64,000 nt of DNA from Phycisphaerales bacterium. GTDB taxonomy: Bacteria; Planctomycetota; Phycisphaerae; UBA1845; UTPLA1. The translations under genes were made by a program, and so were the position numbers. Under the pieces are notes generated by a model. It saw only the letters and a program-made list of their open reading frames with translations, did no database searches and was not told the origin of the DNA. Location of the stretch: the NCBI GenBank assembly GCA_020639075.1, contig JACKHI010000001.1:5518001-5582000 (forward strand), in the 5' to 3' direction. This document shows positions 53,723 to 61,790 of the stretch, one piece after another (within the stretch, counting starts at the first letter, position 1; each line of letters begins with the position of its first letter).

Positions 53723-54102
53723 GGCCGAGCTCCGGGCATTGGAATCGTGACGTTGAGCCGGGCGGCGTGGCGCCCCGATGTGATGCGGGCGGTAATTCGC
53801 AAGCCATTGGTCTCGGGGACTCTCTGGATCGCAAGTTCAGGCGTCATCAGGGACGAGCACGCCTCCTTCGCATCCAGCGTTATCGACTCGTCAGGCCCGA
53901 GCGCGGCGATTCGATCGGAATGATGATCGATCCACAGTTGTGCGTCGGCCACGAGCTGTGCGCACGCGGCGTCAAGCTCTGCAAGGTGGGTTCGGACGGC
54001 GAGCGCCTGGAAACCATGGCCTCCGACGACGAGCGTCGTGCCGATGAGTGCCACGACCACGATCGCGATGAGCAGAAAATGGCCTCGTTTGCGTTGAGTC
54101 AT
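53719..54102 (-). CDS. Pilin-like membrane protein (third pseudopilin candidate)
   Basis: 127 residues. The N-terminus RKRGHFLLIAIVVVALIGTTLVV is a pilin-like hydrophobic helix after a basic start, with Gly before the hydrophobic run, but it lacks the canonical Glu at +5. The soluble part includes ELDAACAQLVADAQLWIDH and ends in basic TIPMPGARP. It is far shorter than typical GspK. The gene shares ATGA overlaps with both neighbours in the operon. Position after the I-like and J-like genes suggests the tip pseudopilin slot. Confidence 0.6.
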   Translation of the reverse strand: MTQRKRGHFLLIAIVVVALIGTTLVVGGHGFQALAVRTHLAELDAACAQLVADAQLWIDHHSDRIAALGPDESITLDAKEACSSLMTPELAIQRVPETNGLRITARITSGRHAARLNVTIPMPGARP

Positions 54103-54740
54103 CGGGCGCCTCCTGCTCGTAGCGTGGTGTCGAAAACGCGTCGAATCGGAACGCGGGCGTCGAGATCCTGACGGCTTTCGAAGACAAGCCTGAGCGTTGT
54201 GGACGCGGCGCCTTCCGCATCCGAATCGGCGCCCGCGACTCGCAGAAGCAGATCGTGCATCGGCCAGACGCGCGCGGGGACGACGTCGGCCGGGTCGAGG
54301 CGCACCAGTGTGTATTCGGGCGGCAGATCGGGCAGCGTCGAATTGTTCGATCGGGGTACGAGTGCCGAATCCGCGATCAGGTAGTAGTTGACAGGTCCGG
54401 CGGGGCGCGACGTCTTGATTTGCGCGACAAGGGTCCGATGAGACTGATCGGAGACCGGCGGCAGGTCCGGCTGCCCGGCGATAGCGTCCGGAAGCGTCGT
54501 CTCTCCCTCAAATTTCTCAACCACAACAGAGTCGGCCTCGAGGAGGTCCGTCCTCAACGATCCCAGGATGCGATGCATGATCTCCTGTCGATGGGATTGG
54601 GCGGCGACACCGCGCGAGAGTTTCATATGGTAGATCAGCGCCCACGTGAGCAACGAGAGCATTACGGCGAGAAGTGGGCATACGATGATGAGCTCGGTCA
54701 GCGTGAAGGCTCGTCTGGATGTGTTGCGGATCGGGATCAT
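54099..54740 (-). CDS. GspJ-like pseudopilin
   Basis: 213 residues. The prepilin signal SRRA/FTLTELIIVC has Glu at +5 but Ala rather than Gly at -1. The helix continues to LLTWALIYHM. The following domain (RGVAAQSHRQEIMHRILGSLRTDLLEADSVVVEKF) resembles minor pseudopilins such as GspJ. ATG 54740 has AAGGAGG seven bases upstream. ATGA overlaps link it to the genes on both sides. Confidence 0.75.
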   Translation of the reverse strand: MIPIRNTSRRAFTLTELIIVCPLLAVMLSLLTWALIYHMKLSRGVAAQSHRQEIMHRILGSLRTDLLEADSVVVEKFEGETTLPDAIAGQPDLPPVSDQSHRTLVAQIKTSRPAGPVNYYLIADSALVPRSNNSTLPDLPPEYTLVRLDPADVVPARVWPMHDLLLRVAGADSDAEGAASTTLRLVFESRQDLDARVPIRRVFDTTLRAGGAR

Positions 54741-55111
54741 TCGGCGGCCTCCTTCTCGACGAATCCGCGAAGCCGGACGCTCGCGGTTTTTCGGCCGAAT
54801 GTGTAGGCGTCCACGTGGACGATCGCGCAATCGAGGCCGTCGAAATCACCGGCTGCCGGCGTGCGTTCGATGTGAATGTCCATATCGGGGAATCGCTCCC
54901 GAAATTCGTCATCCGTCGGGGCGTTCCCTTCGCGCACTTCGTTCATGACGGCCTCGGCGGCGAGCGTCGCCTGTTGCCGCGAAATCTGTGCGTGACCGGC
55001 GCGCGCGAGGCTGAGGATCGCGGCGGTGAGCGCGCCGATCACGAAGATCATGATGCACATCGTCGTGATGGCTTCGAGTTGCAGAAATGCCCGTCGTCTG
55101 ATGTGTGTCAT
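54737..55111 (-). CDS. GspI-like pseudopilin
   Basis: 124 residues with a prepilin-like start: HIRRRA/FLQLEAITTMCIMIFVIGAL, with Glu at +5 and Ala at -1 as in the next gene. A soluble domain of about 85 residues follows. The size and order (before the J-like gene) suit GspI. ATG 55111 overlaps the stop of the second GspF-like gene (ATGA); a GTG/ATG slightly upstream (MVADMTH) is possible. Confidence 0.7.
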   Translation of the reverse strand: MTHIRRRAFLQLEAITTMCIMIFVIGALTAAILSLARAGHAQISRQQATLAAEAVMNEVREGNAPTDDEFRERFPDMDIHIERTPAAGDFDGLDCAIVHVDAYTFGRKTASVRLRGFVEKEAAE

Positions 55112-56277
55112 ATCTGCCACCATTGCAATGACGTTGTATCGAGGACCTGCACGAGTGATACGATGACGGCGACGCAGATGCCGCCGACGAGCGCACCAGA
55201 GACTATCGTCGCACAGATCGACAGCGTGAGGCGAACGATGCGCCGCTGTCTCTCCAGCAGGAGCGAGAAATACTGTTCCGCGGCATACAGCGGGGCTTCG
55301 AGGTCTGCGTCGCGAATGCCCACTGCCAGGTAACGAAGCAGCATGTCGGGCAGGCCGGCGGCTTTGCCCGCGGCAATCGTCTCGGTGCCGCGCCGGATCG
55401 CGTTGGCCCAGTCCTGCAAGCGCTGTCTCCAGATGAGATTGGTTTTCACGGTTGCGGCGAGGTCGATTGCCTGCACGAGCGGCCAGCCTGCGGCGGTGGC
55501 GATGCGAATCGTCGGCAACGTCGCGACGCATGCCTCCGCCTTCGCGGCGCGTCGGAACAAGGGAATCGCCCATCGAATGGAGTCGGCGATGTTGTTGTAG
55601 AATTCGGTGCGTCGAAGCGCCCCTCCGAATAGAAACATGAGTACGCGCAGCGCGGCGAGCGCGACAATAAAGGCGATGAATCCGTGGAACAGGAAGCCGT
55701 ACCAGGTGGACGGCATCACGCCCGTCGTAAAGCCCGTCATGAAGATTTCGCGCATGACTGTCGGGTTTGCCGTGCTGAAATCGTCGAAGATAACGACGAA
55801 CTTCGGGATGATGAAAATCCCCGCAAACGTGATGCAGAACAACAGGACGACGAACGTGATTGAAGGAATGACGAACGACTGCTGGTCGTCGTTGACTCTC
55901 AGTTCAAAGTCCCGTTGGTACTTCGCGTCAATGATGGCGATGGCGTCGGGCAGGGTACCGGACTGTTCGGCGGCCCGCAGCATCGATCGATCGACGCGCG
56001 GGCAACTCGGCCAGACTGTGGCGATCGCGTCACTGAGCGGCAGACCGAGTTCGAGCAATCGACTCAGGCCGCGCAGAGGTTGTCGCATGCCGGCCGGCTC
56101 GCCGACGGACGAAACAAACATGGACGATGCGAGCGGTAGGTTGCGGCGTACGACGAACGAGATGCGGCGAACAAACGCCGCGCGTCGGATGCGCCTGAAA
56201 TTCCCGACGCCGGCCGAGGCGACCAACGTCAGAAACACGAGCGGGAATAGAATCACAATAAAGAGTACGGGAACCAT
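55108..56277 (-). CDS. Second GspF-like inner-membrane protein
   Basis: 389 residues with GspF-type organisation: an N-terminal membrane helix (VLFIVILFPLVFLTLVASAGV), soluble helical GspF regions (LRGLSRLLELGLPLSDAIATVW; LPTIRIATAAGWPLVQAIDLAA) and hydrophobic segments at about residues 135-160 and 200-225, plus one near the end. GspF/PilC platforms normally have two such domains. Two adjacent gspF-like genes in one operon, as here, are unusual. AGGTGA precedes ATG 56277. Confidence 0.82.
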   Translation of the reverse strand: MVPVLFIVILFPLVFLTLVASAGVGNFRRIRRAAFVRRISFVVRRNLPLASSMFVSSVGEPAGMRQPLRGLSRLLELGLPLSDAIATVWPSCPRVDRSMLRAAEQSGTLPDAIAIIDAKYQRDFELRVNDDQQSFVIPSITFVVLLFCITFAGIFIIPKFVVIFDDFSTANPTVMREIFMTGFTTGVMPSTWYGFLFHGFIAFIVALAALRVLMFLFGGALRRTEFYNNIADSIRWAIPLFRRAAKAEACVATLPTIRIATAAGWPLVQAIDLAATVKTNLIWRQRLQDWANAIRRGTETIAAGKAAGLPDMLLRYLAVGIRDADLEAPLYAAEQYFSLLLERQRRIVRLTLSICATIVSGALVGGICVAVIVSLVQVLDTTSLQWWQI

Positions 56278-56310
56278 TTATCACCTATTCACGATTGCGT
56301 CACATGCCGA

Positions 56311-57540
56311 TCAACCACCTGTCAGCGAGTTGATGAGACTTATCAAAGGAAGCAGGAGCGCGACGATTGCGAATCCCATGATCAGGGCGACGAATAAAAT
56401 GACCATCGGGCCGATGAAGATTCGCACCATGGCCATCTTGTGTCGGGCGATGCTCTCGTAGCTGCGTGCAAGGTCCGCGAGCGCTTCGACGAGTTCGCCG
56501 CGAGCGCCGGATACCTGAATCGTATAGGTGACGAGCGACGGAATGACGCGCGAGTGCATTGCGATCTGCTCCGCCGGTGCACCAGACTCCGCAGCGCTCG
56601 CGAGCGCTTCGGCGTCGCGGATGAGCCGGGCGTCGCCCGTTGCGCCCGCCGCGGATCGCACCAATGCGGGCAGTGGTTGGTGGGTCCGCGCGCCGAGGGC
56701 GGCTGCATTCGTGAACCGGGCGATCAGGCTGGCACGACGCGCGCCGGCGAACCCGGGGATCAGGCCCGCGAGTTGACCGCGAATCGGCCTGAGCGCCGGG
56801 AGCCAGCCGGTGAGGAACCACATGACAATGAAGGCGAGAATCAGGACTCCTGCCGCGCTGAGTACGAAGGGCCAGGCATGGGATACCCACATGACGGCGA
56901 GCGTGAGTCCCGGCAGCGCGATGTCAGAATATGAACCCGGATTCGTGGAGTCGTAGGTCATCTCGTAAACGACATGTTCGAAACCGGGAACGATGATGAG
57001 CATGAAGAACGTGACGAGTCCCGCGAGCATTGTCAGGACGATCAGGGGATACGTAATGGTCTCCATGACGATGCGGCGCGTCGAATCCAGCAGCGAGAGA
57101 TGGTTGCTGAGGTTGAGCAGCGTTGCGCCGAGCTGTCCGTTTTCGGCGCCGGCCTTGAGGACGTTTGCATAGAGCGGCGGGAATCTGCCATGTTGTCGAT
57201 CGACGGCCTTGTCCAGCGGGATGCCCGCCTGCAGGTCGCTGGCGAGTTCGTCGATTGACGCCTTGAGGGGGCCCCTCTGGAGATCGCGGGCGACGGCGCG
57301 AAGACCCTCATCGAGGGCGATTCGATTGTCCGCGAGTGATGCGAGTTGCTGGTTGAAGAACAACAGGTCTTCGCGGGACAAAGCGCGTCTAGACTTGATC
57401 CGCTGCGTCTGCGAAAGAGACGATACGTGGATCGTCAGACCGGCCAGTTGCTGGCGGGCGTCGTCGATGCTGGCGGCCTCGAAGGTGCCGGTGATCTCGG
57501 TGCCCTGCGGCAGTTGGCCTGTGTATTCGAACGCGGGCAT
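56311..57540 (-). CDS. gspF: GspF/PilC-type platform protein
   Basis: 409-residue inner-membrane platform of type II secretion/type IV pili. The N-terminal FEYTGQLPQGTEITGTFEAAS is a clear GspF start. Domain 1 contains LADNRIALDEGLRAVARDL and GAENGQLGATLLNLSNHLS. Domain 2 contains ALGARTHQPLPALVRSAAGA and VSGARGELVEALADLAR. The membrane segments follow each soluble domain as usual. ATG 57540 is two bases after the gspE stop; an extra start at 57570 is unsupported. Confidence 0.9.
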   Translation of the reverse strand: MPAFEYTGQLPQGTEITGTFEAASIDDARQQLAGLTIHVSSLSQTQRIKSRRALSREDLLFFNQQLASLADNRIALDEGLRAVARDLQRGPLKASIDELASDLQAGIPLDKAVDRQHGRFPPLYANVLKAGAENGQLGATLLNLSNHLSLLDSTRRIVMETITYPLIVLTMLAGLVTFFMLIIVPGFEHVVYEMTYDSTNPGSYSDIALPGLTLAVMWVSHAWPFVLSAAGVLILAFIVMWFLTGWLPALRPIRGQLAGLIPGFAGARRASLIARFTNAAALGARTHQPLPALVRSAAGATGDARLIRDAEALASAAESGAPAEQIAMHSRVIPSLVTYTIQVSGARGELVEALADLARSYESIARHKMAMVRIFIGPMVILFVALIMGFAIVALLLPLISLINSLTGG

Positions 57541-57542
57541 GA

Positions 57543-58700
57543 TCAATCTCCATCTCGATCGCGCGTGCAATGCAGCGCGTCAGCTTCGGCTTGTGTGGTT
57601 CGGCCCGCGTCGACGTGGCGTTGAGCGTCTTCCGCGAGCGTGGCGTATCCTGATTGGTTGCGGATTAACTTTCGCAGGTGGTCGGCGTCGCTCCTATCCA
57701 GAATCGCCGATCTCAGCGCTGCGTCGAGGCGGATCGCTTCGGCGCAGGCGGTGCGGCCTCGATAGCCGAGGCCCATGCATGACTCGCATATTTCGTTGCC
57801 TTCGGCGTCCATCGCGCCGTTGCAGTCTGCGCAGATCGTTCGCAACAGTCGCTGGCAGACGACAAGTCGCAGAGCGCTGGTCAACTGGTATGGCGGAATT
57901 CCCATTTCCAGAAGGCGTACGATCGCGTCCGTCGTGTTGCCGCTGTGAAAGGACGTCAGGACGAGATGGCCCGTCAGCGCCGCTTCAACCGCAATGGCGG
58001 CGGTCTGACGATCGCGAATCTCACCAATGAGCAGGACCTGCGGATCCTGCCGCAAAAGACTGCGCAGGGCGCGCTCGAAGGTGAGTTCGCCGTGCGAAGA
58101 GACTTGGATTTGTGCGACGCCGTCGAGTCGGAATTCAACGGGGTCCTCGACAGTCACGAAGCTCGCCGTCGGGCGCTCCATCCGCAGACGATTCAGCAGC
58201 GCGTAAAGCGTCGTCGTTTTGCCGCTGCCGGCGGGACCGCAGAGGCAGACGAGGCCGTCGCCCTGGACGGCGGCCTGCCAGACGGCGGTGCGGACTGCGT
58301 CGCTCAGGCCCAGTTCGTCGAGTTCGCGCGTGCCGGAGGTCCGGGGCAGGATTCGCACGGCGACGCGTTCACCGCGGATCGTCGGAAACGTTGAAATTCG
58401 CAGATCGAAGACCTGGCCGTCGCACTCCCGCGACACGGCGCCTTCCTGCGGGATGTCCACGCGATAGCTCAGGAGGCCCGCGAGGACCTTTAGGCGCGTG
58501 ACGACGTTCGGCAGGAGGACGATCGGAATCTGCTCGACATCGACGAGATGGCCGTCCACGCGGAATCGGACGGCGACGGCGGCGTCGGTCGGTTCGAAGT
58601 GGACGTCGCTTGCAGTCGCGCGGATGGCCCGGTCGATGAGCGTATCAATCAGTGAGACGACGCCTGCCGATTTTTCGTGGGTTGTTTCGGTTCTTGCCAT
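57543..58700 (-). CDS. gspE: GspE/PilB-type secretion ATPase
   Basis: 385-residue AAA+-like secretion ATPase, shorter than typical GspE (about 500-570) because the N1E domain is missing. N2E-like ASDVHFEPTDAAVAVRFRVDG is followed by Walker A GPAGSGKT (155-162), the Asp box VTVEDPVEF, Walker B RQDPQVLLIGEIRD and the His box ALTGHLVLTSFHSG. The zinc tetracysteine (C290, C293, C305, C308) is intact. It is the first gene of the operon. Missing N1E suggests that it does not bind GspL in the standard way. Confidence 0.93.
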   Translation of the reverse strand: MARTETTHEKSAGVVSLIDTLIDRAIRATASDVHFEPTDAAVAVRFRVDGHLVDVEQIPIVLLPNVVTRLKVLAGLLSYRVDIPQEGAVSRECDGQVFDLRISTFPTIRGERVAVRILPRTSGTRELDELGLSDAVRTAVWQAAVQGDGLVCLCGPAGSGKTTTLYALLNRLRMERPTASFVTVEDPVEFRLDGVAQIQVSSHGELTFERALRSLLRQDPQVLLIGEIRDRQTAAIAVEAALTGHLVLTSFHSGNTTDAIVRLLEMGIPPYQLTSALRLVVCQRLLRTICADCNGAMDAEGNEICESCMGLGYRGRTACAEAIRLDAALRSAILDRSDADHLRKLIRNQSGYATLAEDAQRHVDAGRTTQAEADALHCTRDRDGD

Positions 58701-58903
58701 GCCGCGTCAATCCAGGGGGGAAAAGGGGCGATTTCAAGGAGGATTCTCAGGTAGTTAACGCCCGACACGGCGGGTTGTTATTCTCTTTGCGGCCCGCGGG
58801 GGATTTTTTTCCGCAAGTGGATTAACAGTCGGCGAGCCCGGACGTTTAGAATGGGAATAGCACGCCCGAGACGCGCGGAATCCGCTTCCGCCTGAATGAG
58901 TGG
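58701..58903. promoter_or_regulatory. Divergent promoter region, secretion operon / ECF sigma
   Basis: 203 bases between gspE (minus) and the sigma factor (plus). On the plus strand TTAACA (58822-58827) and TAGAAT (58847-58852) could be -35 and -10 boxes with a long 19-base spacer. No clear minus-strand boxes are assigned. Confidence 0.35.
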
Positions 58904-59491
58904 ATGGGACCATTGTTTGAGACTGCGATCCAACCCGACTTGGCCGGTCTGATTGGCGCGATCGATCTGTCCGCCGTTCGGGTGAATCAGGCGTGGGTGC
59001 TGACGACGATGCGCAAGGACGGGCCGGCGCTGATTCGCCTGCTCTGGCGGATGCTGGGCCGTGAAGACGATGTTCTCGACGCCTACCAGGATTGCTTCTG
59101 CAAGCTCATTGCGTACAGCGAGAAATCCGGGGAGCGGCCGGAGCGGGCATTCGTCTTTCGAGTCGCCATCAATGCTGGCCGGGACATCGGCCGCAAGCGT
59201 CGCGTGCGGATCCAGCACTTTACATCGGTCGCCGAGGAAATGCGGCGTCGCGATGAAGCGAGGTCCGAGGCGGCGCCCGGCGGGGGCCTGCTTGTGCAGG
59301 AGCTTCGTGATGCGATCGAGTCGCTTCCTGAACGATTGCGTGACGTGATCAGCCTGCGCGATCTGGCGGAGCTGAGTTATCGAGATGTGTCGAGGATCCT
59401 TAATATCACAGTGGGAACCGCACGGGTCTATCGCCGCGAGGCGATCGTCGCGCTGTCCGAACGTATGAACGTGAGAGAGCAAGGGGCCTGA
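58904..59491 (+). CDS. ECF-type RNA polymerase sigma factor
   Basis: 195-residue sigma-70 family protein of the extracytoplasmic function group. Region 2 lies in LIRLLWRMLGREDDVLDAYQDCFCKL...AFVFRVAINAGRDIGRKRR and region 4 in IESLPERLRDVISLRDLAELSYRDVSRILNITVGTARVYRREA. The start ATG 58904 is followed by about 30 residues ahead of region 2. It is divergent from the secretion operon and immediately precedes a membrane protein gene, the usual layout of a sigma/anti-sigma pair. Its target promoters are unknown. Confidence 0.92.
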   Translation: MGPLFETAIQPDLAGLIGAIDLSAVRVNQAWVLTTMRKDGPALIRLLWRMLGREDDVLDAYQDCFCKLIAYSEKSGERPERAFVFRVAINAGRDIGRKRRVRIQHFTSVAEEMRRRDEARSEAAPGGGLLVQELRDAIESLPERLRDVISLRDLAELSYRDVSRILNITVGTARVYRREAIVALSERMNVREQGA

Positions 59492-59492
59492 G

Positions 59493-59963
59493 ATGCGAAT
59501 TCGTGACTATCTGGAACAAGCGTCGACCCATGGCGTGCCCGAGTGGCTTCTCCGCGAGACCCCGAGTCGAGAAGGGGCTGCGATTCGTGACGAATGGGCT
59601 CGAATGCTCGCCGATCCGAAGGCTGACAACGGGACGCGTCGATTGGCGGCCGGAATGCTGCGGGTGCGTTCGGAACGACCGACAGCTCCCCTGTTGGGGC
59701 GCGCGAACGCCAGGGCGCTGCGCTGGGTTGAGTCCGCGGCCAATCGTTGTCGACTTGCGCAGCAATTGCGCAACGCGGCGCCGAATGCAGGCTTGATTCA
59801 GAAAATCGTCCTTCGGCTCAACGGCTGCGCGTGGCGCGCGGCTGCTGCCGTGATTCTCTTGTTCGTCAAGATCGGGTTCTTCAGTGCATTTGACGGTGTT
59901 GCGAAGGTCATGGAGCGCCTCGGGCAGTTTCACATCGATCGGCACATCGGACCATTGACGTAA
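59493..59963 (+). CDS. Membrane protein paired with the sigma factor
   Basis: 156 residues, starting one base after the sigma stop. The cytoplasmic part (IRDYLEQASTHGVPEWLLRE... and DNGTRRLAAGMLRVRSERP) is about 110 residues. One hydrophobic segment (WRAAAAVILLFVKIGFFSAF) follows, then a short tail. The layout fits a membrane anti-sigma factor, though no zinc HxxxCxxC anti-sigma motif is seen. Confidence 0.6.
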   Translation: MRIRDYLEQASTHGVPEWLLRETPSREGAAIRDEWARMLADPKADNGTRRLAAGMLRVRSERPTAPLLGRANARALRWVESAANRCRLAQQLRNAAPNAGLIQKIVLRLNGCAWRAAAAVILLFVKIGFFSAFDGVAKVMERLGQFHIDRHIGPLT

Positions 59964-60371
59964 TCACTGCGTATCACTGTGCGTCTCTGCACGCAGGCTT
60001 CGTTTTACGAAAATCCTCGTTCAGTCTGTACCCTCGTTCTTGTGACGCAGATCGGCGTTCTGACGCCGCTATCGCAGGTCGAGACGTCTGCCCGGCGCGA
60101 ACCATTCGTATTTCCTAGCCTCCCGGCGTTTCGCTCCAACTTTCTATTTCGCCGATGTAATCGTACCGACTTCGTCGGCGAAGCGGTTGTGTGGGCGTGT
60201 GGGTTTGCCCGCTGAGCGTCGCCGGGATTCCAGAATTCGCAGCGAAGCATCCGATCCGGGAGCGTCTGGTTGAATCCAGTTTCTTCGAACGGGACAAATG
60301 GGGGCGGCGTAGACTAGGTCATCAGCATTGCCGGGGGGAATCCGCGCATCGAACATGCCAAGGAGTGGCCC
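59964..60371. other. Gene-free gap before protease gene
   Basis: 408 bases with no supported gene. It contains TTCGCCG...CGGCGAA-type short inversions (near 60147-60183) but no convincing terminator or riboswitch. The next gene begins after an AAGGAG site. Confidence 0.45.
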
Positions 60372-61790
60372 GTGGGTAGTAGCCGAATTTTCGCCGTTGT
60401 CGTGACTCTGTTCATCGGATTTGCATCGAGAAGCGAGGCTCAGATCTATGTCGCCGAATCCGCTGCATCGCCGAGCGTCTCGAAGCGGGTGCGCGTCTCC
60501 GTCAAGATCATGAACGACGCGCAGGGCCGGCGTCCGGCGGACGGATACTACCATACCGACGAACAGATTCTGGCCGTCTTCGATGACTGCAACGCGACGC
60601 TGTCGGCGATGAATGCCGATTGGCGCCTCGAGCTTGTGGAGATCCTGGATGTTCGCGGGGCGAGCGAGTGGTTTGGCCCATTTGATTGTGATCTGAAGCG
60701 AGAATTCGAGGCCTACGCTCGCACCTATGCCTCGCGATACTACTACCGAACGAACGCGATCAACTTCTACGTGATCAGTGAGTTGTCCGGTTGCGGCGGG
60801 TACTGTTCGATCCCGTCAAGCGGCGACGAGATCATCATCATCAACAATCGCATCGGGATTCTGAATTGGAGCCTTGGCTGGCTTCACGAGATCGGTCACT
60901 ACTTCGGACTTCAGCACACGTATCAATGTCCGAATCGCCCTTGCGAGAGCTTTCACAATCAATGCACCGGCGCCGGCAGCGAAATGCGGGATTGTCCGGA
61001 TGTCTGTCCTGACTCGCGCAACATCATGGGCGGCTACGACGATCTGACTGTCGGGGGAGCGATATTCTCACCGTGCCAGTTGAGCGAGTTGGCGTTGTCG
61101 ATGCGCGACGGGAACGGGATTCGATCGAAAGTCGTCGAACAGGTCGTGCCTGAAGCGCAGTCGTCGGTGACCTGCACGCCGTCGACGGTCGGCGCCGGTT
61201 CGGCCGGCGCCAGCGCCGCGGCGGGGACGCCGGTGGTGTTGGCGGTCCTGCCGAGAGCGCCGAGTGAACCGGTGCAAGGCGGTACGCAAACGAACAACGG
61301 AGCGACGCCGGCGAGTTGCGACGGCGATGCGGATGTCACGCCGCCGGAAGTGCTGCGAATCGACCCGCAGTTTGCGGCAAACTCCCTTCGCGTGAACGGC
61401 GTCGTCATTCAATTCAGTGAGGCGATCAAGACGACTGAAGTTCAAAACGGCGTCGACATTGCGATAACCCTCGAACGAACGCAATTGGACGGCACGATTG
61501 CGTGGCGAGACAACGACAAGACGCTTGCATGGACGGCCAGGCAGGCAATGCCGGCCGGTCAATACGGCATCTTCCTGACGGGCCAGGACAAGACGGATTT
61601 CCAGGACATGTCCGGCAATGTTCTGCAGGCGAATACGGATGGCTATTTCGCCGTCGGATTCGCGCTGGATTCGAACAGTCAGCTGCTGCTCCCGTCCTCG
61701 ACGGCGTGCGGCGCGGGCGGGTTCTTTGCCGGAATGATGCTGCTGCCGATGGCTATTGCGGCGCGGGGGCGATCTCGTCGCCGGGGATGA
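60372..61790 (+). CDS. Secreted metzincin protease with C-terminal anchor
   Basis: 472-residue secreted zinc protease. An N-terminal signal (IFAVVVTLFIGFASRSEA) precedes the catalytic domain with HEIGHYFGLQHT (H172, E173, H176, H182) and the Met-turn NIMGGY (M219). Several cysteines nearby (CGGYC, CPNRPC, CPDVC) probably form disulfides. A bacterial Ig-like region follows (VTPPEVLRIDPQFAANSL...). The end CGAGGFFAGMMLLPMAIAA and then RGRSRRRG has the cysteine/glycine, hydrophobic helix and basic tail of C-terminal sorting tags. The GTG start at 60372 has AAGGAG seven bases upstream. The 3' end overlaps the convergent gene by 38 bases. Confidence 0.85.
   Translation: MGSSRIFAVVVTLFIGFASRSEAQIYVAESAASPSVSKRVRVSVKIMNDAQGRRPADGYYHTDEQILAVFDDCNATLSAMNADWRLELVEILDVRGASEWFGPFDCDLKREFEAYARTYASRYYYRTNAINFYVISELSGCGGYCSIPSSGDEIIIINNRIGILNWSLGWLHEIGHYFGLQHTYQCPNRPCESFHNQCTGAGSEMRDCPDVCPDSRNIMGGYDDLTVGGAIFSPCQLSELALSMRDGNGIRSKVVEQVVPEAQSSVTCTPSTVGAGSAGASAAAGTPVVLAVLPRAPSEPVQGGTQTNNGATPASCDGDADVTPPEVLRIDPQFAANSLRVNGVVIQFSEAIKTTEVQNGVDIAITLERTQLDGTIAWRDNDKTLAWTARQAMPAGQYGIFLTGQDKTDFQDMSGNVLQANTDGYFAVGFALDSNSQLLLPSSTACGAGGFFAGMMLLPMAIAARGRSRRRG

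Noticed and set aside
59964..60371. Possible c-di-GMP or other riboswitch before the protease gene
   Set aside because: I looked for conserved riboswitch cores in the gap and found none.
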